Assembly: GCF_016865485.1 (NCBI RefSeq)
Contig: NZ_AP024452.1
Coordinates: 704,501-768,500 of the forward strand
Origin: Luteitalea sp. TBR-22
GTDB taxonomy: Bacteria; Acidobacteriota; Vicinamibacteria; Vicinamibacterales; Vicinamibacteraceae
Length of the DNA stretch: 64,000 nucleotides
Reading direction: 5' to 3'
Shown here: positions 1 through 7,795 of the stretch, piece after piece
How positions within the stretch are numbered: position 1 is the stretch's first letter
How the letters are laid out: each line of letters opens with the position of its first letter
Translations under genes and position numbers: made by a program
Notes under the pieces: model-generated
Database searches by the model: none
What the model saw: only the letters and a program-made list of their open reading frames with translations
Told to the model about the DNA's origin: nothing

Positions 1-126
1 CTCGCCGCCGGCATGAGCGAGGCCGAAATCCTCGCCGACTTTCCGAGCCTCACGCCCGAGAGCATCAGGGCCGTACTCTCATTTGCCGCGGCTCGGGAGC
101 GGCGGCTTGCCACGCCAGCCGCGTAG
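1..126 (+). CDS. DUF433 antitoxin, C-terminal part (cut by window edge)
   Basis: Reading frame 1 is open from the first base and ends in TAG. The 41 visible residues contain the DUF433 signature (A-G-M-S-E-x-E-I-L-x-D-F-P-x-L-T-P-E-x-I-R-A), which in full-length family members forms the C-terminal helix-turn-helix part of a small antitoxin of about 70-80 residues. The start lies outside the window. It is followed three bases later by the start of a DUF5615 toxin remnant, the usual partner order for this toxin-antitoxin type. The similar family member at 46774-46971 shows the missing N-terminal half. Family recognition is confident; the antitoxin role comes from the family association. Confidence 0.75.
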   Translation, partial: LAAGMSEAEILADFPSLTPESIRAVLSFAAARERRLATPAA

Positions 127-129
127 GGC

Positions 130-210
130 ATGCGTTTCCTCGTCGACGAGAACCTGAGCCCGAGGCTCGTCGCTGCCCTGAGCGAAATTCTGACAAAGGA
201 CGACGATTAG
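130..210 (+). pseudogene. Truncated DUF5615 PIN-like toxin remnant
   Basis: An ATG three bases after the DUF433 stop opens a 26-codon frame beginning M-R-F-L-V-D-E-N-L-S-P-R-L-V-A-A-L, the highly characteristic N-terminus of DUF5615 PIN-like toxins, including the first acidic residue of the PIN active site. Family members run to about 110 residues, but here the frame leaves the family consensus after S-E and stops at TAG. Only the first beta-alpha unit remains, so this is a broken toxin. The breakpoint (about 184-210) directly abuts the next gene and probably marks the left edge of an inserted defence segment. Confidence 0.7.
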
Positions 211-220
211 CCAAGTCCGA

Positions 221-3200
221 ATGCACCTGAAGGGCACCCCGCCAGCGCTCGTCCTCTCCGCCTCCGACCTCTCGTCGTTCGTTGGTTGCCGCCATCGCAC
301 TGCGCTGGACCTCGGCGTCGCGCTCGGCGAACTCGCCAAACCGACCGTCCTCTCGCTCCACGCACAGGACCTGCGCGACCGGGGCGCTGAACACGAACGC
401 GGGTACGTCGCTTCTCTCGAGGCACGCGGCCTGCGGGTCGTCGACCTGCAGAACGAAGGCAACCGGGTGGGCGCGACCGTCGAGGCCCTCCGGCAGGGCG
501 TCGATGTCGTCGTGCAGGGCGAGCTCCTCGCCGACGGCTGGTTCGGGCGCCCCGACATCCTCCGGCGCGTGGAGCGTCCCAGCGACCTCGGCCCGTGGTC
601 GTACGAGGTGTACGACACGAAGCTCGCGCGCGACACCCGCGGCAGCACCATCCTGCAGCTCACGGTGTACTCCGAGCTGCTCGGGCGCGTGCAGGGCCGC
701 ATGCCGACGGCGTTCCATGTGGTGACGCCCGACCCCGACAACGGCGTGCACGCCTTCCGGGTCGACGACTACTCGGCGTACTACCGCCTGGCGAAGCACC
801 GGCTCGCGCAGTGTCTCCCCGACGTCGCGAGCCACGGCGCATCGAGCCAGCCTTCGCCACTCCATCAGTCGCTCGCAGACGCCCATTACCCCGAGCCGAC
901 CGACCAGTGCGACTACTGTCGGTGGGCCGATCGATGCGAGGCGCGCCGACGAGCCGACGATCACCTGTCCTACATCGCTGGAGCGAGCCGCGTGCAGCGG
1001 GCGGAACTCGTCGCACGCGACGTCGACACGCTCGCGAAGGCCGCGACGATGGCCCTGCCGATTGCGTTCAGGCCGACGCGTGGCTCGAAGGGCACCTACG
1101 TCCGCCTGCGCGAGCAGGCCAGGGTGCAGCTGGCGCAACGGGAGACCGGCAGGCCGGTGTGGGAGCTGCTGGACGCACCGGCCCCAGCATCGGAACCTGC
1201 AGAACCGACCCGCGGCTCGGAGCACACGCCCGACGCCCTCGCGCAGCCGCGTCAGGGGCTCGAGCGCATGCCCGTCCCGTCGCCCGGTGACGTCTTCCTG
1301 GATCTGGAGGCCGCCCGTTTTGCCCGCGAGGGCGGACGCGAGTACCTGTTCGGCGTGTGGACCCGTGGTTCGTACCGCTGCTGGTGGGCGACTACGGACG
1401 CGGAAGAGCGCGCTGCCTTCGAGGCCGTCGTCGATCTGGTGATGGCGGCGTGGGAGGCCGATCCGGGCGTCCACGTCTACCACTTCGGCCACTACGAGGC
1501 CTCGGCGTTCCGTCGCCTGGCCGGACGCCATGCCACCCGCGCCGACGCGCTCGACCGCCTCCTGCGTGCCGGACGCTTCATCGACCTGCACGCCGTCGTT
1601 CGCCAGAGTATCCGCGCGGGCGTCGAGAGCTACTCGATCAAGCAGCTGGAGCAGTACTACGGCTATCGACGCGAGGCCGACCTGCGCGGCGTTGCGAGGT
1701 CGCTGCACCTGGTGGAACTCGCGCTGGAGTCCGGGGGCGCCGAAGCCATCACGCCCGGGCTGCGCCAGGCCGTCGAGACATACAACGCCGACGACTGCCG
1801 TTCGACCGAGGCACTTCGTGACTGGCTCGAGGGGCCGGTTCGCGCGCAGGCGCTGGCGCGAGGCGACGTGCTGACGCGCCCGGAGCCGTCCGACGGCGCG
1901 CCGAACGACGACACGCGTGACGTCGATGCGGCGGTCGAGGCATTGCGCGCGCGGCTGCTCGCCGGCATCGATGGCGACCCGAGTGACCCCGCCCACCCCC
2001 GGCACACGCGCTGGATGCTCGCCTACCTGATCGACTGGCATCGTCGCGAGCAGAAGGCGGCGTGGTGGGACTACTTCCGGGTGCGCGAACTGGTGGGGGA
2101 GGCCGCGTTGGAGGAGCCCTGCGTCGTCTCCGGGCTCGCGCACGTCCGTCGCCTCGGGAGCTTCATCAGCCCGAAGACGGGCAAGCCCACATCGTCTGTC
2201 ATCGAGCAGTACAGCTACCCGCCGCAGGACATCGAGGTCAGTGCCGGGGACACTCTCACCGTGCTGGAGGGGCGCACGTACGGCGAGGTCGTCGAGCACG
2301 ATCGGATCAGGCGGACGATCGATCTGAAGGTGGGCAAGACCGCCGCGGAGCTGCCGCGCCCCGACTCGCTGTACGCCACCGAGATCGTGCGCACCGACGT
2401 GCTGCAGGCCGCCGTCATGCGGCTCGCCGCGGAGCCGGATGCGTCGACGTGCGGGCTGGAGCTGTTGTACCGCCGCGAGCCCCGAGTGCGTGGCGCTGCT
2501 CGCGCGTCTGCCCCGGCGGCTGTTCAAGGCCCCGCAGCGCTCGTCCGGCCCGGTGAATCCGCCGTCGATGGCGCGATACGCCTGGTCGGGCAGCTCGATC
2601 GCTCGTACCTCGCCATCCAGGGGCCGCCCGGCTCCGGCAAGACGTACGCCGGCGCCAGGATGATCCTGGCGCTCGTCAAGGCTGGCAAGAGGGTCGGGGT
2701 CACCGCCGGTAGCCACAAGGTCATCGTCAATCTCCTCGAGGCGGTGCGTAAGCAGGCCGTCGAGGACGGCGTCCACGTCACGCTCGGGCGCAAGTGCAAG
2801 GACGATGAGGCGCCTGGTGAGGGGATCACGGGGTACGGGGCGAACGGCAAGGCGATCGAGGCGCTGCAATCGGGCGACATCGACGTGCTCGGTGGCACCG
2901 CGTGGCTCTGGGCGTCGAACGAGGCGACCGCGAGTGTCGACGTGCTGTTCGTCGACGAAGCGGGGCAGATGTCGCTCGCCAACGTCCTCGCCGTTTCACA
3001 GGCCACCGACAGCCTCGTGCTGCTCGGCGATCCGCAGCAACTCGAGCAGCCGCAGAAGGGCAGTCACCCCGACGGCGTGGACGTCTCGGCGCTGCAGCAT
3101 GTGATCGGCGGCGCGCAGACGATGCCGCCGGAGCGCGGGATCTTCCTGCCGGAGACGTGGCGGCTTGCGCCCCCGATCTGTCGGTTCACGTCCGAGGTCT

Positions 3201-3772
3201 TCTACGAGGGCAAGCTCACCGAGCGGCCGGACCTGTCGCGCCAGCGCCTCGCGGGCGCCGCGCCCTTCGAGGGCGCCGGCCTGTGGTTCGTGCCTGTCGA
3301 GCACGCGGGCAACCACAATGCGTCGCTCGAGGAAGTCGAGATCGTCGCCGGCCTCGTGGCGCGCCTGCTGACGCCGCGTTCGCAGTGGGTCGACAAGCAT
3401 GGCGACGTCCACCGCCTGCGGTCGGCCGACCTGCGCGTCGTCTCGCCGTACAACGTGCAGGTGAGCCGCCTTGCCGAGCGCCTGGCCGACCTCGGTGTCC
3501 CCGTCGGAACCGTCGACAAGTTCCAGGGGCAGGAGGCGCCCGTCGTCATCTACTCGATGGCCACGTCGCGTCCCGAGGATGCGCCGCGCGGCATGGAGTT
3601 CCTCTACAGCCTGAACCGCCTGAACGTCGCCACCTCGCGTGCCCGGTGCGCCGCCATCATCGTCGCCTCGCCGGCGCTGTTCGAGCCGGAATGCCGAACG
3701 CCGCGACAGATGCAACTGGCGAACGCGCTGTGCAGGTTCAGGGAGCTGGCTGTTGGCCTGACGTCACTGTGA
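221..3772 (+). CDS. TM0106-family RecB-like nuclease fused to SF1 helicase
   Basis: The 1183-residue protein joins three parts. Residues about 10-245 form a RecB/Cas4-like nuclease: a conserved Asp in R-P-D-I-L and D132-T133-K134 fit the catalytic site, and four cysteines (C23, C230, C233, C239) match the one-plus-three pattern of an Fe-S cluster clamp. Residues about 355-525 form an RNase H-like exonuclease domain with D-L-E near 359-361 and a C-terminal D-D-C. Residues about 780-1170 form an SF1B helicase: Walker A G-P-P-G-S-G-K-T at 801-808, D-E-A-G-Q at 912-916, and late motifs V-D-K-F-Q-G-Q-E and N-V-A-T-S-R-A-R. This is the TM0106 architecture, predicted to act in DNA processing or defence; the exact substrate is unknown. 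ATG 221 follows the broken toxin by 10 bases. Confidence 0.85.
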   Translation: MHLKGTPPALVLSASDLSSFVGCRHRTALDLGVALGELAKPTVLSLHAQDLRDRGAEHERGYVASLEARGLRVVDLQNEGNRVGATVEALRQGVDVVVQGELLADGWFGRPDILRRVERPSDLGPWSYEVYDTKLARDTRGSTILQLTVYSELLGRVQGRMPTAFHVVTPDPDNGVHAFRVDDYSAYYRLAKHRLAQCLPDVASHGASSQPSPLHQSLADAHYPEPTDQCDYCRWADRCEARRRADDHLSYIAGASRVQRAELVARDVDTLAKAATMALPIAFRPTRGSKGTYVRLREQARVQLAQRETGRPVWELLDAPAPASEPAEPTRGSEHTPDALAQPRQGLERMPVPSPGDVFLDLEAARFAREGGREYLFGVWTRGSYRCWWATTDAEERAAFEAVVDLVMAAWEADPGVHVYHFGHYEASAFRRLAGRHATRADALDRLLRAGRFIDLHAVVRQSIRAGVESYSIKQLEQYYGYRREADLRGVARSLHLVELALESGGAEAITPGLRQAVETYNADDCRSTEALRDWLEGPVRAQALARGDVLTRPEPSDGAPNDDTRDVDAAVEALRARLLAGIDGDPSDPAHPRHTRWMLAYLIDWHRREQKAAWWDYFRVRELVGEAALEEPCVVSGLAHVRRLGSFISPKTGKPTSSVIEQYSYPPQDIEVSAGDTLTVLEGRTYGEVVEHDRIRRTIDLKVGKTAAELPRPDSLYATEIVRTDVLQAAVMRLAAEPDASTCGLELLYRREPRVRGAARASAPAAVQGPAALVRPGESAVDGAIRLVGQLDRSYLAIQGPPGSGKTYAGARMILALVKAGKRVGVTAGSHKVIVNLLEAVRKQAVEDGVHVTLGRKCKDDEAPGEGITGYGANGKAIEALQSGDIDVLGGTAWLWASNEATASVDVLFVDEAGQMSLANVLAVSQATDSLVLLGDPQQLEQPQKGSHPDGVDVSALQHVIGGAQTMPPERGIFLPETWRLAPPICRFTSEVFYEGKLTERPDLSRQRLAGAAPFEGAGLWFVPVEHAGNHNASLEEVEIVAGLVARLLTPRSQWVDKHGDVHRLRSADLRVVSPYNVQVSRLAERLADLGVPVGTVDKFQGQEAPVVIYSMATSRPEDAPRGMEFLYSLNRLNVATSRARCAAIIVASPALFEPECRTPRQMQLANALCRFRELAVGLTSL

Positions 3773-3774
3773 GG

Positions 3775-3795
3775 GGAGGGCACGACGCGCCCTCC
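3775..3795. terminator. Convergent hairpin between nuclease-helicase and protease genes
   Basis: GGAGGGC (3775-3781) and GCCCTCC (3789-3795) form a seven-pair GC stem around a 7-base loop, just after the TGA of the plus-strand gene and eight bases before the stop of the minus-strand protease. The location between converging genes fits a shared terminator, but no T tract follows on either strand, so Rho-independent function is uncertain. Confidence 0.4.
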
Positions 3796-3802
3796 ACTCG
3801 CG

Positions 3803-5227
3803 TCAGCGCGCTTCGGTCAGGTGAATCGAGGCGCCGATGCGACGGAAGGCCTCGTCGAGGGCGTCCGCATCGCGGTCGGGCGCGATGGTGAGGTAGTAGA
3901 ACAGCGTGCCGTCGGAGAGGAACGTGGTGAACACCGACACGCGTTCCTGCCCACCGAGTGGCGACGGGTTGACGAGCGGCGTGCTGATGGCCGTGCGATT
4001 GGAGAGTCGCACTACCCGTTGCGGGCCGGCCGCGCGCAGTTCCGGGTTCTGCCGGGCGACGGCGTTCAGCCACTCGTCGGTCGCCCGCTGCAGGTCGCGC
4101 GTCGTCGCGCGCGCGATGCCGAACTCCACGCCGTGGCTGAACACCGACTCGCCGCGCAGTTCGCCGTAGCCGTTCTCTGGCACCACCTTGACGCTGGTGC
4201 TCGAGGTCAGCACGGTCCAATTGGTCGGGACGTCCACCTCGAACACGCCACCGCCGGCGATGGTCCGGTACTGCGACGAGGGCGGCGGCACCGGCAGGCC
4301 GGGCGTGCCCACCGAGGTGCGCGTGCCCCGTCCCTCGGTGGAGCGGGCCTTCGCGGTTTCGGCCATGGACCGCGGCGCCGGCAGCGACGCGAATGCGGCC
4401 TTGGCGGTGGGGAAGCCGCGCTCGTCGGCCGGCGTGGCCACGGTCAGCAACTCCGCTTCGCGCGTGATGTACTGAGTGCGGTTGCCCGGGTCGGGATGGC
4501 TGCTCAGCCACTGTGGCCCGCCGCTGGCGCCCGCTTCCCTGGCGATCGTCTCGAACATGCGGGCCAGCGCCCGCGGGTCGTAGCCGGCGCGCGCCATGAT
4601 CTGCGCGCCGAGCAGGTCGGCCTGCTTCTCGAAATCGCGGCTGTACTTGAGCAGCAGCGTGCCGAGGCCGAACTGGCTGCTCGTGGCGATGGCCGAGCCC
4701 GCCGCGCCGCCGACCACCGCGCCGCCGATCGCCCCGGCCATCTGGCCCAGTTGCAGCCACGGGTTCTGCGCGCGCGTGGCGTTGGCCGTGCCGTGCCGCA
4801 GCAGCACGTGGGCCAGTTCGTGGGCCATCACGCCGGCGACCTCGCCCTCCGAGGCCGCGGCGTCGAACATGCCGCGATTGACGAACATCGGCCCGCCCGG
4901 CAGCGCGAAGGCGTTGATCTCCTTCAGGTTGACGGGCGTGAACGAGTACTCGTACACCGGGTCCTTCAGCGACGCGGGTGCCGCCTCCACCAGGCGATCG
5001 CCGATCGCCGTGAGGTAGCGTGTGATGCGCTCGTCGGTGATCACCGGGTACTGCTGGCGCGCCTCTGCGGCCGCCTCGCGTCCCAGCTCGACGTCCTGCT
5101 GGGGCGTGTACTTGTTCTTCGCGAGCTTGAAGGTGGTCTGGGCCGACAGGCCGGGCACCCACAGGGCCAGCACGAGTGCCAGCCCGGCCGTGCGGGTCGC
5201 GATCGTCGAGAAGGGCATCCCTGCCAT
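3803..5227 (-). CDS. M48-family secreted zinc metalloprotease
   Basis: The 474-residue product starts at the ATG at 5227 (an alternative ATG is at 5218), with GAGG seven bases upstream, and begins with a signal peptide ending near A-L-S-A-Q (about residue 29). The zinc site H-E-L-A-H at 136-140 and the third ligand in E-K-Q-A-D (about 200-204) identify a Peptidase_M48 domain. A glycine/alanine-rich hydrophobic stretch lies between them (about 162-182). The C-terminal ~200 residues look like a separate periplasmic domain. Members of this group (BepA/LoiP-like) degrade or fold envelope proteins outside the inner membrane. It is an ordinary chromosomal gene rather than a defence gene. An open frame continues upstream of 5227, but that extension lacks a signal peptide and runs through the divergent gene. 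Confidence 0.88.
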   Translation of the reverse strand: MAGMPFSTIATRTAGLALVLALWVPGLSAQTTFKLAKNKYTPQQDVELGREAAAEARQQYPVITDERITRYLTAIGDRLVEAAPASLKDPVYEYSFTPVNLKEINAFALPGGPMFVNRGMFDAAASEGEVAGVMAHELAHVLLRHGTANATRAQNPWLQLGQMAGAIGGAVVGGAAGSAIATSSQFGLGTLLLKYSRDFEKQADLLGAQIMARAGYDPRALARMFETIAREAGASGGPQWLSSHPDPGNRTQYITREAELLTVATPADERGFPTAKAAFASLPAPRSMAETAKARSTEGRGTRTSVGTPGLPVPPPSSQYRTIAGGGVFEVDVPTNWTVLTSSTSVKVVPENGYGELRGESVFSHGVEFGIARATTRDLQRATDEWLNAVARQNPELRAAGPQRVVRLSNRTAISTPLVNPSPLGGQERVSVFTTFLSDGTLFYYLTIAPDRDADALDEAFRRIGASIHLTEAR

Positions 5228-5320
5228 TTCAGCCTCAACACGCGTGCTCGCGCAACCCGAGAGGTGCGCCGTGCAGCAGTGCGCCCGTGGTGGACGCGGC
5301 TGTGGCACGCCAGGGCGGCC
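5228..5320. promoter_or_regulatory. Divergent intergenic region
   Basis: These 93 bases separate the start codons of the minus-strand M48 protease and the plus-strand hypothetical gene, so promoters for both should lie here. I see no convincing -35/-10 pair or operator. Confidence 0.3.
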
Positions 5321-5974
5321 ATGGTCTTGACCCGTGCCAAGCCGATGCGCGATGCTCCGCCCACCTTTCAGCGCATGGCCCTCACGCACCCGAGTCGCGG
5401 ACGAGAGCAGTCCGACGCCGTCCTGCAACTCGTCGGGTACTGGCACGCGGCGGAGGGAGACGGCCTGCCGCATCCGCAGCAACTCGTGCACCCGCGCTGG
5501 CAGTGGCGTCGTCGGCGGCGCATCCTCCGCTATCTGGGGAGTGGTGTCACGGCTCTGCAGTATCGCGGTTTCTCGTACTGTCGATTCGGTTGCGGAGGGC
5601 TCAAGGGCACGAGGGACTTCACCGATGGCACGTGGGTGTGGCCGGAGGGACTCTCGCATTACGTGCGCTGGCACGGCGTGAGCCTGCCCGAGGCGTTCGT
5701 CGCGCACATGGCGGCGCACGACTTCACCGTGCCCATCGACGATCTATCCAGGCATCACTCCATGCCGGTGTCCGACGACCTCTGGCGCGAGTGGGCGCAT
5801 CGTCAGGGCCCCTACCGCGCGATCGCGTGCTGCTATGCCTGCAGGGAGGAGCGCGGCGCGACCGACGTGACACTGCCGGTCTGCTGCCACGTTCCCTTCC
5901 GCTGGGCGTCCGGCTGGCTGTGGTACCACCTCGGCTTCCGGGGGTTCCGCGGAGATGATTCAGGCCCGTCGTGA
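5321..5974 (+). CDS. Conserved hypothetical protein
   Basis: The 217-residue frame starts at ATG 5321 with AGGG five bases upstream; in-frame ATGs at 5345 and 5375 are alternatives. It has no signal peptide and no obvious enzymatic motif. The sequence is rich in Trp, Tyr, His and Arg and contains F-T-D-G-T-x-V-W-P-E-G-L-x-H-Y-V near the middle, a pattern I associate with small uncharacterised proteins of soil bacteria. Several cysteines (C-R-F-G-C, C-C-Y-A-C) could bind metal. It is divergent from the protease and unrelated in codon style to the genes after 6.1 kb. No function can be assigned. Confidence 0.6.
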   Translation: MVLTRAKPMRDAPPTFQRMALTHPSRGREQSDAVLQLVGYWHAAEGDGLPHPQQLVHPRWQWRRRRRILRYLGSGVTALQYRGFSYCRFGCGGLKGTRDFTDGTWVWPEGLSHYVRWHGVSLPEAFVAHMAAHDFTVPIDDLSRHHSMPVSDDLWREWAHRQGPYRAIACCYACREERGATDVTLPVCCHVPFRWASGWLWYHLGFRGFRGDDSGPS

Positions 5975-6035
5975 CCCGGCGGGGACTCGGTAGCACTGCG
6001 AGCACTGCTGCCTCCGGGACGATGGCTGGTGAGTG

Positions 6036-6051
6036 AGTAGGTATGCCTACT
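6036..6051. promoter_or_regulatory. Palindrome AGTAGG-N4-CCTACT, putative operator (copy 1)
   Basis: AGTAGG (6036-6041) and CCTACT (6046-6051) are perfect inverted arms around TATG. The element lies about 130 bases upstream of the nuclease gene at 6184, in a 209-base non-coding gap (5975-6183) with nothing else recognisable. A second palindrome sharing GTAGG and TATGCCTAC occurs at 7628-7645 upstream of the next transcription unit. Confidence 0.4.
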
Positions 6052-6183
6052 AACCTTCCGCTTGAATAGCTGAGCAATAGGATGGTTGCCCGTAGCCAAC
6101 TGTCGTTCACGCGTCGTTTGCCGATGTACTTCCTGGCGGCAAGCCCGCCGGCGTTCTTGTTGGGACGCGGGAGACGCGGCTGA

Positions 6184-6918
6184 ATGAAAGTGACCTGGAG
6201 CATCCACACACGACTGCTTGACACGCACACCGACGTGGTCGGCGGTCTCGCGCCCGACTCCTTCGACAAGGTGACCCGCTCGACGATCCCGCTTCTCGAT
6301 TACTGGCGGGAACCGGCCGCACGGTTGGATTCCTTGACCGCGCAGCTCGGGTGGCCCCCGTTCAGCGAGGCGGAGCTGTCATTCGAGCGGCAAGTGCCCG
6401 TGGCGAACGGCAAGGGGAAGGCGTCGTTCACCGACTTGATGATCCTCGGTGACCAGGGGGCCATTGCGATCGAGGCCAAGTACACCGAGCCGCCGTACGA
6501 GACGGTTGCCGAGTGGCTCGCGCAGGGCAACCAGGCAAACCGCGCCCTCGTCCTGGATGGCTGGCTCGCCCGCATCGGCGAGGCAACGGGCACCGCGGTC
6601 GCCCGGCCCGGCGTCGCCGCGCTCCCGTATCAGCTGATTCACCGAGCGGCTTCCGCCTGCTCGGTGGCCTCGGCACGGCGTGCTGTCGTGTACCAGGTCT
6701 TCGACGACAAGCACTTGCAGCACTACCAGGAGAGTCTCCGCACCTTCGCCGGATGCCTGACGCCATCGTCGACGCTGTCGCTCGGTGTGCTGCTTGTGCC
6801 GGCGAGGCTCATGCCCGAGACTCCACGGTCCCTCAATGGCAACGCGCTGCGCGACGGGCTTCGAGGCATGCCGGTCTACGCGTTCGAAGAGGCATCGTGG
6901 TTCGCGACCACCTGCTGA
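6184..6918 (+). CDS. PD-(D/E)XK-fold nuclease-like protein
   Basis: The 244-residue protein has a restriction-endonuclease-like core: D84 in S-F-T-D-L-M-I-L, then the strand A-I-A-I-E-A-K with E97 and K99, and a conserved-looking E68 before them. This is the D-x(12)-E-x-K pattern of PD-(D/E)XK enzymes. I do not recognise the exact family. No helicase or methylase domain is attached. It is followed after 106 bases by an HNH protein, and both sit between the two related palindromes. A stand-alone nuclease of a restriction or abortive-infection unit is likely but unproven. A GGGAG lies about 10 bases before the ATG. Confidence 0.6.
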   Translation: MKVTWSIHTRLLDTHTDVVGGLAPDSFDKVTRSTIPLLDYWREPAARLDSLTAQLGWPPFSEAELSFERQVPVANGKGKASFTDLMILGDQGAIAIEAKYTEPPYETVAEWLAQGNQANRALVLDGWLARIGEATGTAVARPGVAALPYQLIHRAASACSVASARRAVVYQVFDDKHLQHYQESLRTFAGCLTPSSTLSLGVLLVPARLMPETPRSLNGNALRDGLRGMPVYAFEEASWFATTC

Positions 6919-7024
6919 CGCCCGACGCGCACCGCAGCTCGTTGCGGCGTGGGCCTGGCCGCGCCCGTCAGGCGCCTTGCCCGTGCTGGGGGGCGGGAAC
7001 CTCCAGGCGCACCACGGAGACGAC

Positions 7025-7582
7025 ATGAACGACAAACTGGCCTACAGGCAGCGCGCCCTTGCGCACTACAAGGACCACAGGTGTGCCTGGTGTGGGTTCG
7101 CAAGGAAGGAGGTGCTCGAAGTCGCGCACCTCGATTGCGACCACGAGAACTGCGGCACCGACAACCTGGTCGTGCTGTGCCCGACGTGCCATCGCATGCA
7201 CGACATCGACCTGCTGTCGACAGAGGAAGTTCGGGCTCGCAGGGAACGGTTGTCCTCTCCTGAATCTCCCGAGGCCGTTGAGGTGACGCCCTGCGGCTGG
7301 TGCGGCTTCGGAATCGAGCCGGGCATGGCGCTGTCCGGAGCTGCCAGTGAGGCGACTCCGACCATCATCCTGTGTCCCTCGTGCCGCGAGCGTGCTGCTC
7401 GAGGGTACATCTCCGAAGCCGAGCTCGCTGTTCGATTCGACAACCGGGATAGACCTGCGGACTGGAAGAAGCTGTCGAAGAAGGCTGCGGAGAAGGCTGG
7501 GCGGACACGCAGCAGGAAGTCGGCCGCTCGCAAGGCGGTTCGGACTCGGCTCGCGAACAAGGCGCGGGTGGCCGAGTCGTGA
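7025..7582 (+). CDS. HNH endonuclease-like zinc-finger protein
   Basis: The 185-residue frame starts at ATG 7025 after a GGAG ribosome site. Its N-terminal half carries an HNH/McrA-like zinc module: C20-x2-C23, the H-L-D-C-D-H segment (H35, H40), N47, then C52-x2-C55-H56 and H59. A second C-x2-C ... C-x2-C ribbon follows near residues 90-120, and the C-terminal 45 residues are a Lys/Arg-rich tail suited to nucleic-acid binding. The family cleaves or nicks DNA. Position directly after the PD-(D/E)XK gene suggests a two-gene unit. The 106-base gap between them shows no terminator. Confidence 0.65.
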   Translation: MNDKLAYRQRALAHYKDHRCAWCGFARKEVLEVAHLDCDHENCGTDNLVVLCPTCHRMHDIDLLSTEEVRARRERLSSPESPEAVEVTPCGWCGFGIEPGMALSGAASEATPTIILCPSCRERAARGYISEAELAVRFDNRDRPADWKKLSKKAAEKAGRTRSRKSAARKAVRTRLANKARVAES

Positions 7583-7627
7583 CGGCCTCTTGCCAAAGCA
7601 TTGCACTGGGTGGAGACCTGAGTCGCC

Positions 7628-7645
7628 TGTAGGAGTATGCCTACA
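7628..7645. promoter_or_regulatory. Palindrome TGTAGG-N6-CCTACA, putative operator (copy 2)
   Basis: TGTAGG (7628-7633) and CCTACA (7640-7645) flank AGTATG. The element shares GTAGG and TATGCCTAC with the palindrome at 6036-6051. It lies about 150 bases upstream of the DUF6361 gene in a 213-base non-coding gap (7583-7795), matching the placement of copy 1 relative to its gene. A common repressor site or a boundary repeat are both possible. Confidence 0.4.
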
Positions 7646-7795
7646 TGAAGCATCGCCAGCGTTCGGTTCTCCCCTCTGCATCGTTGTCTTACAACGACGG
7701 CTGTTGCCGGATTGGCTGTCAGACCAGCTCTGTTGAGCACGTTCTCCGCCGTGGAGTAGAAGAGAGCGGTCGCGCCCGGCGCGCCGCGAGACGCG

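Noticed and set aside
65-2869. Long open frame (over 900 codons) on the minus strand opposite the nuclease-helicase gene
   Set aside because: It is antisense to a protein with clear domains, has low-complexity Arg/Ala/Gly composition and no motif. GC-rich DNA produces such frames by codon bias.
3821-5320. N-terminal extension of the hypothetical gene at 5321 through the protease region
   Set aside because: The extension is antisense to the M48 protease and lacks coding character; a ribosome site supports 5321.
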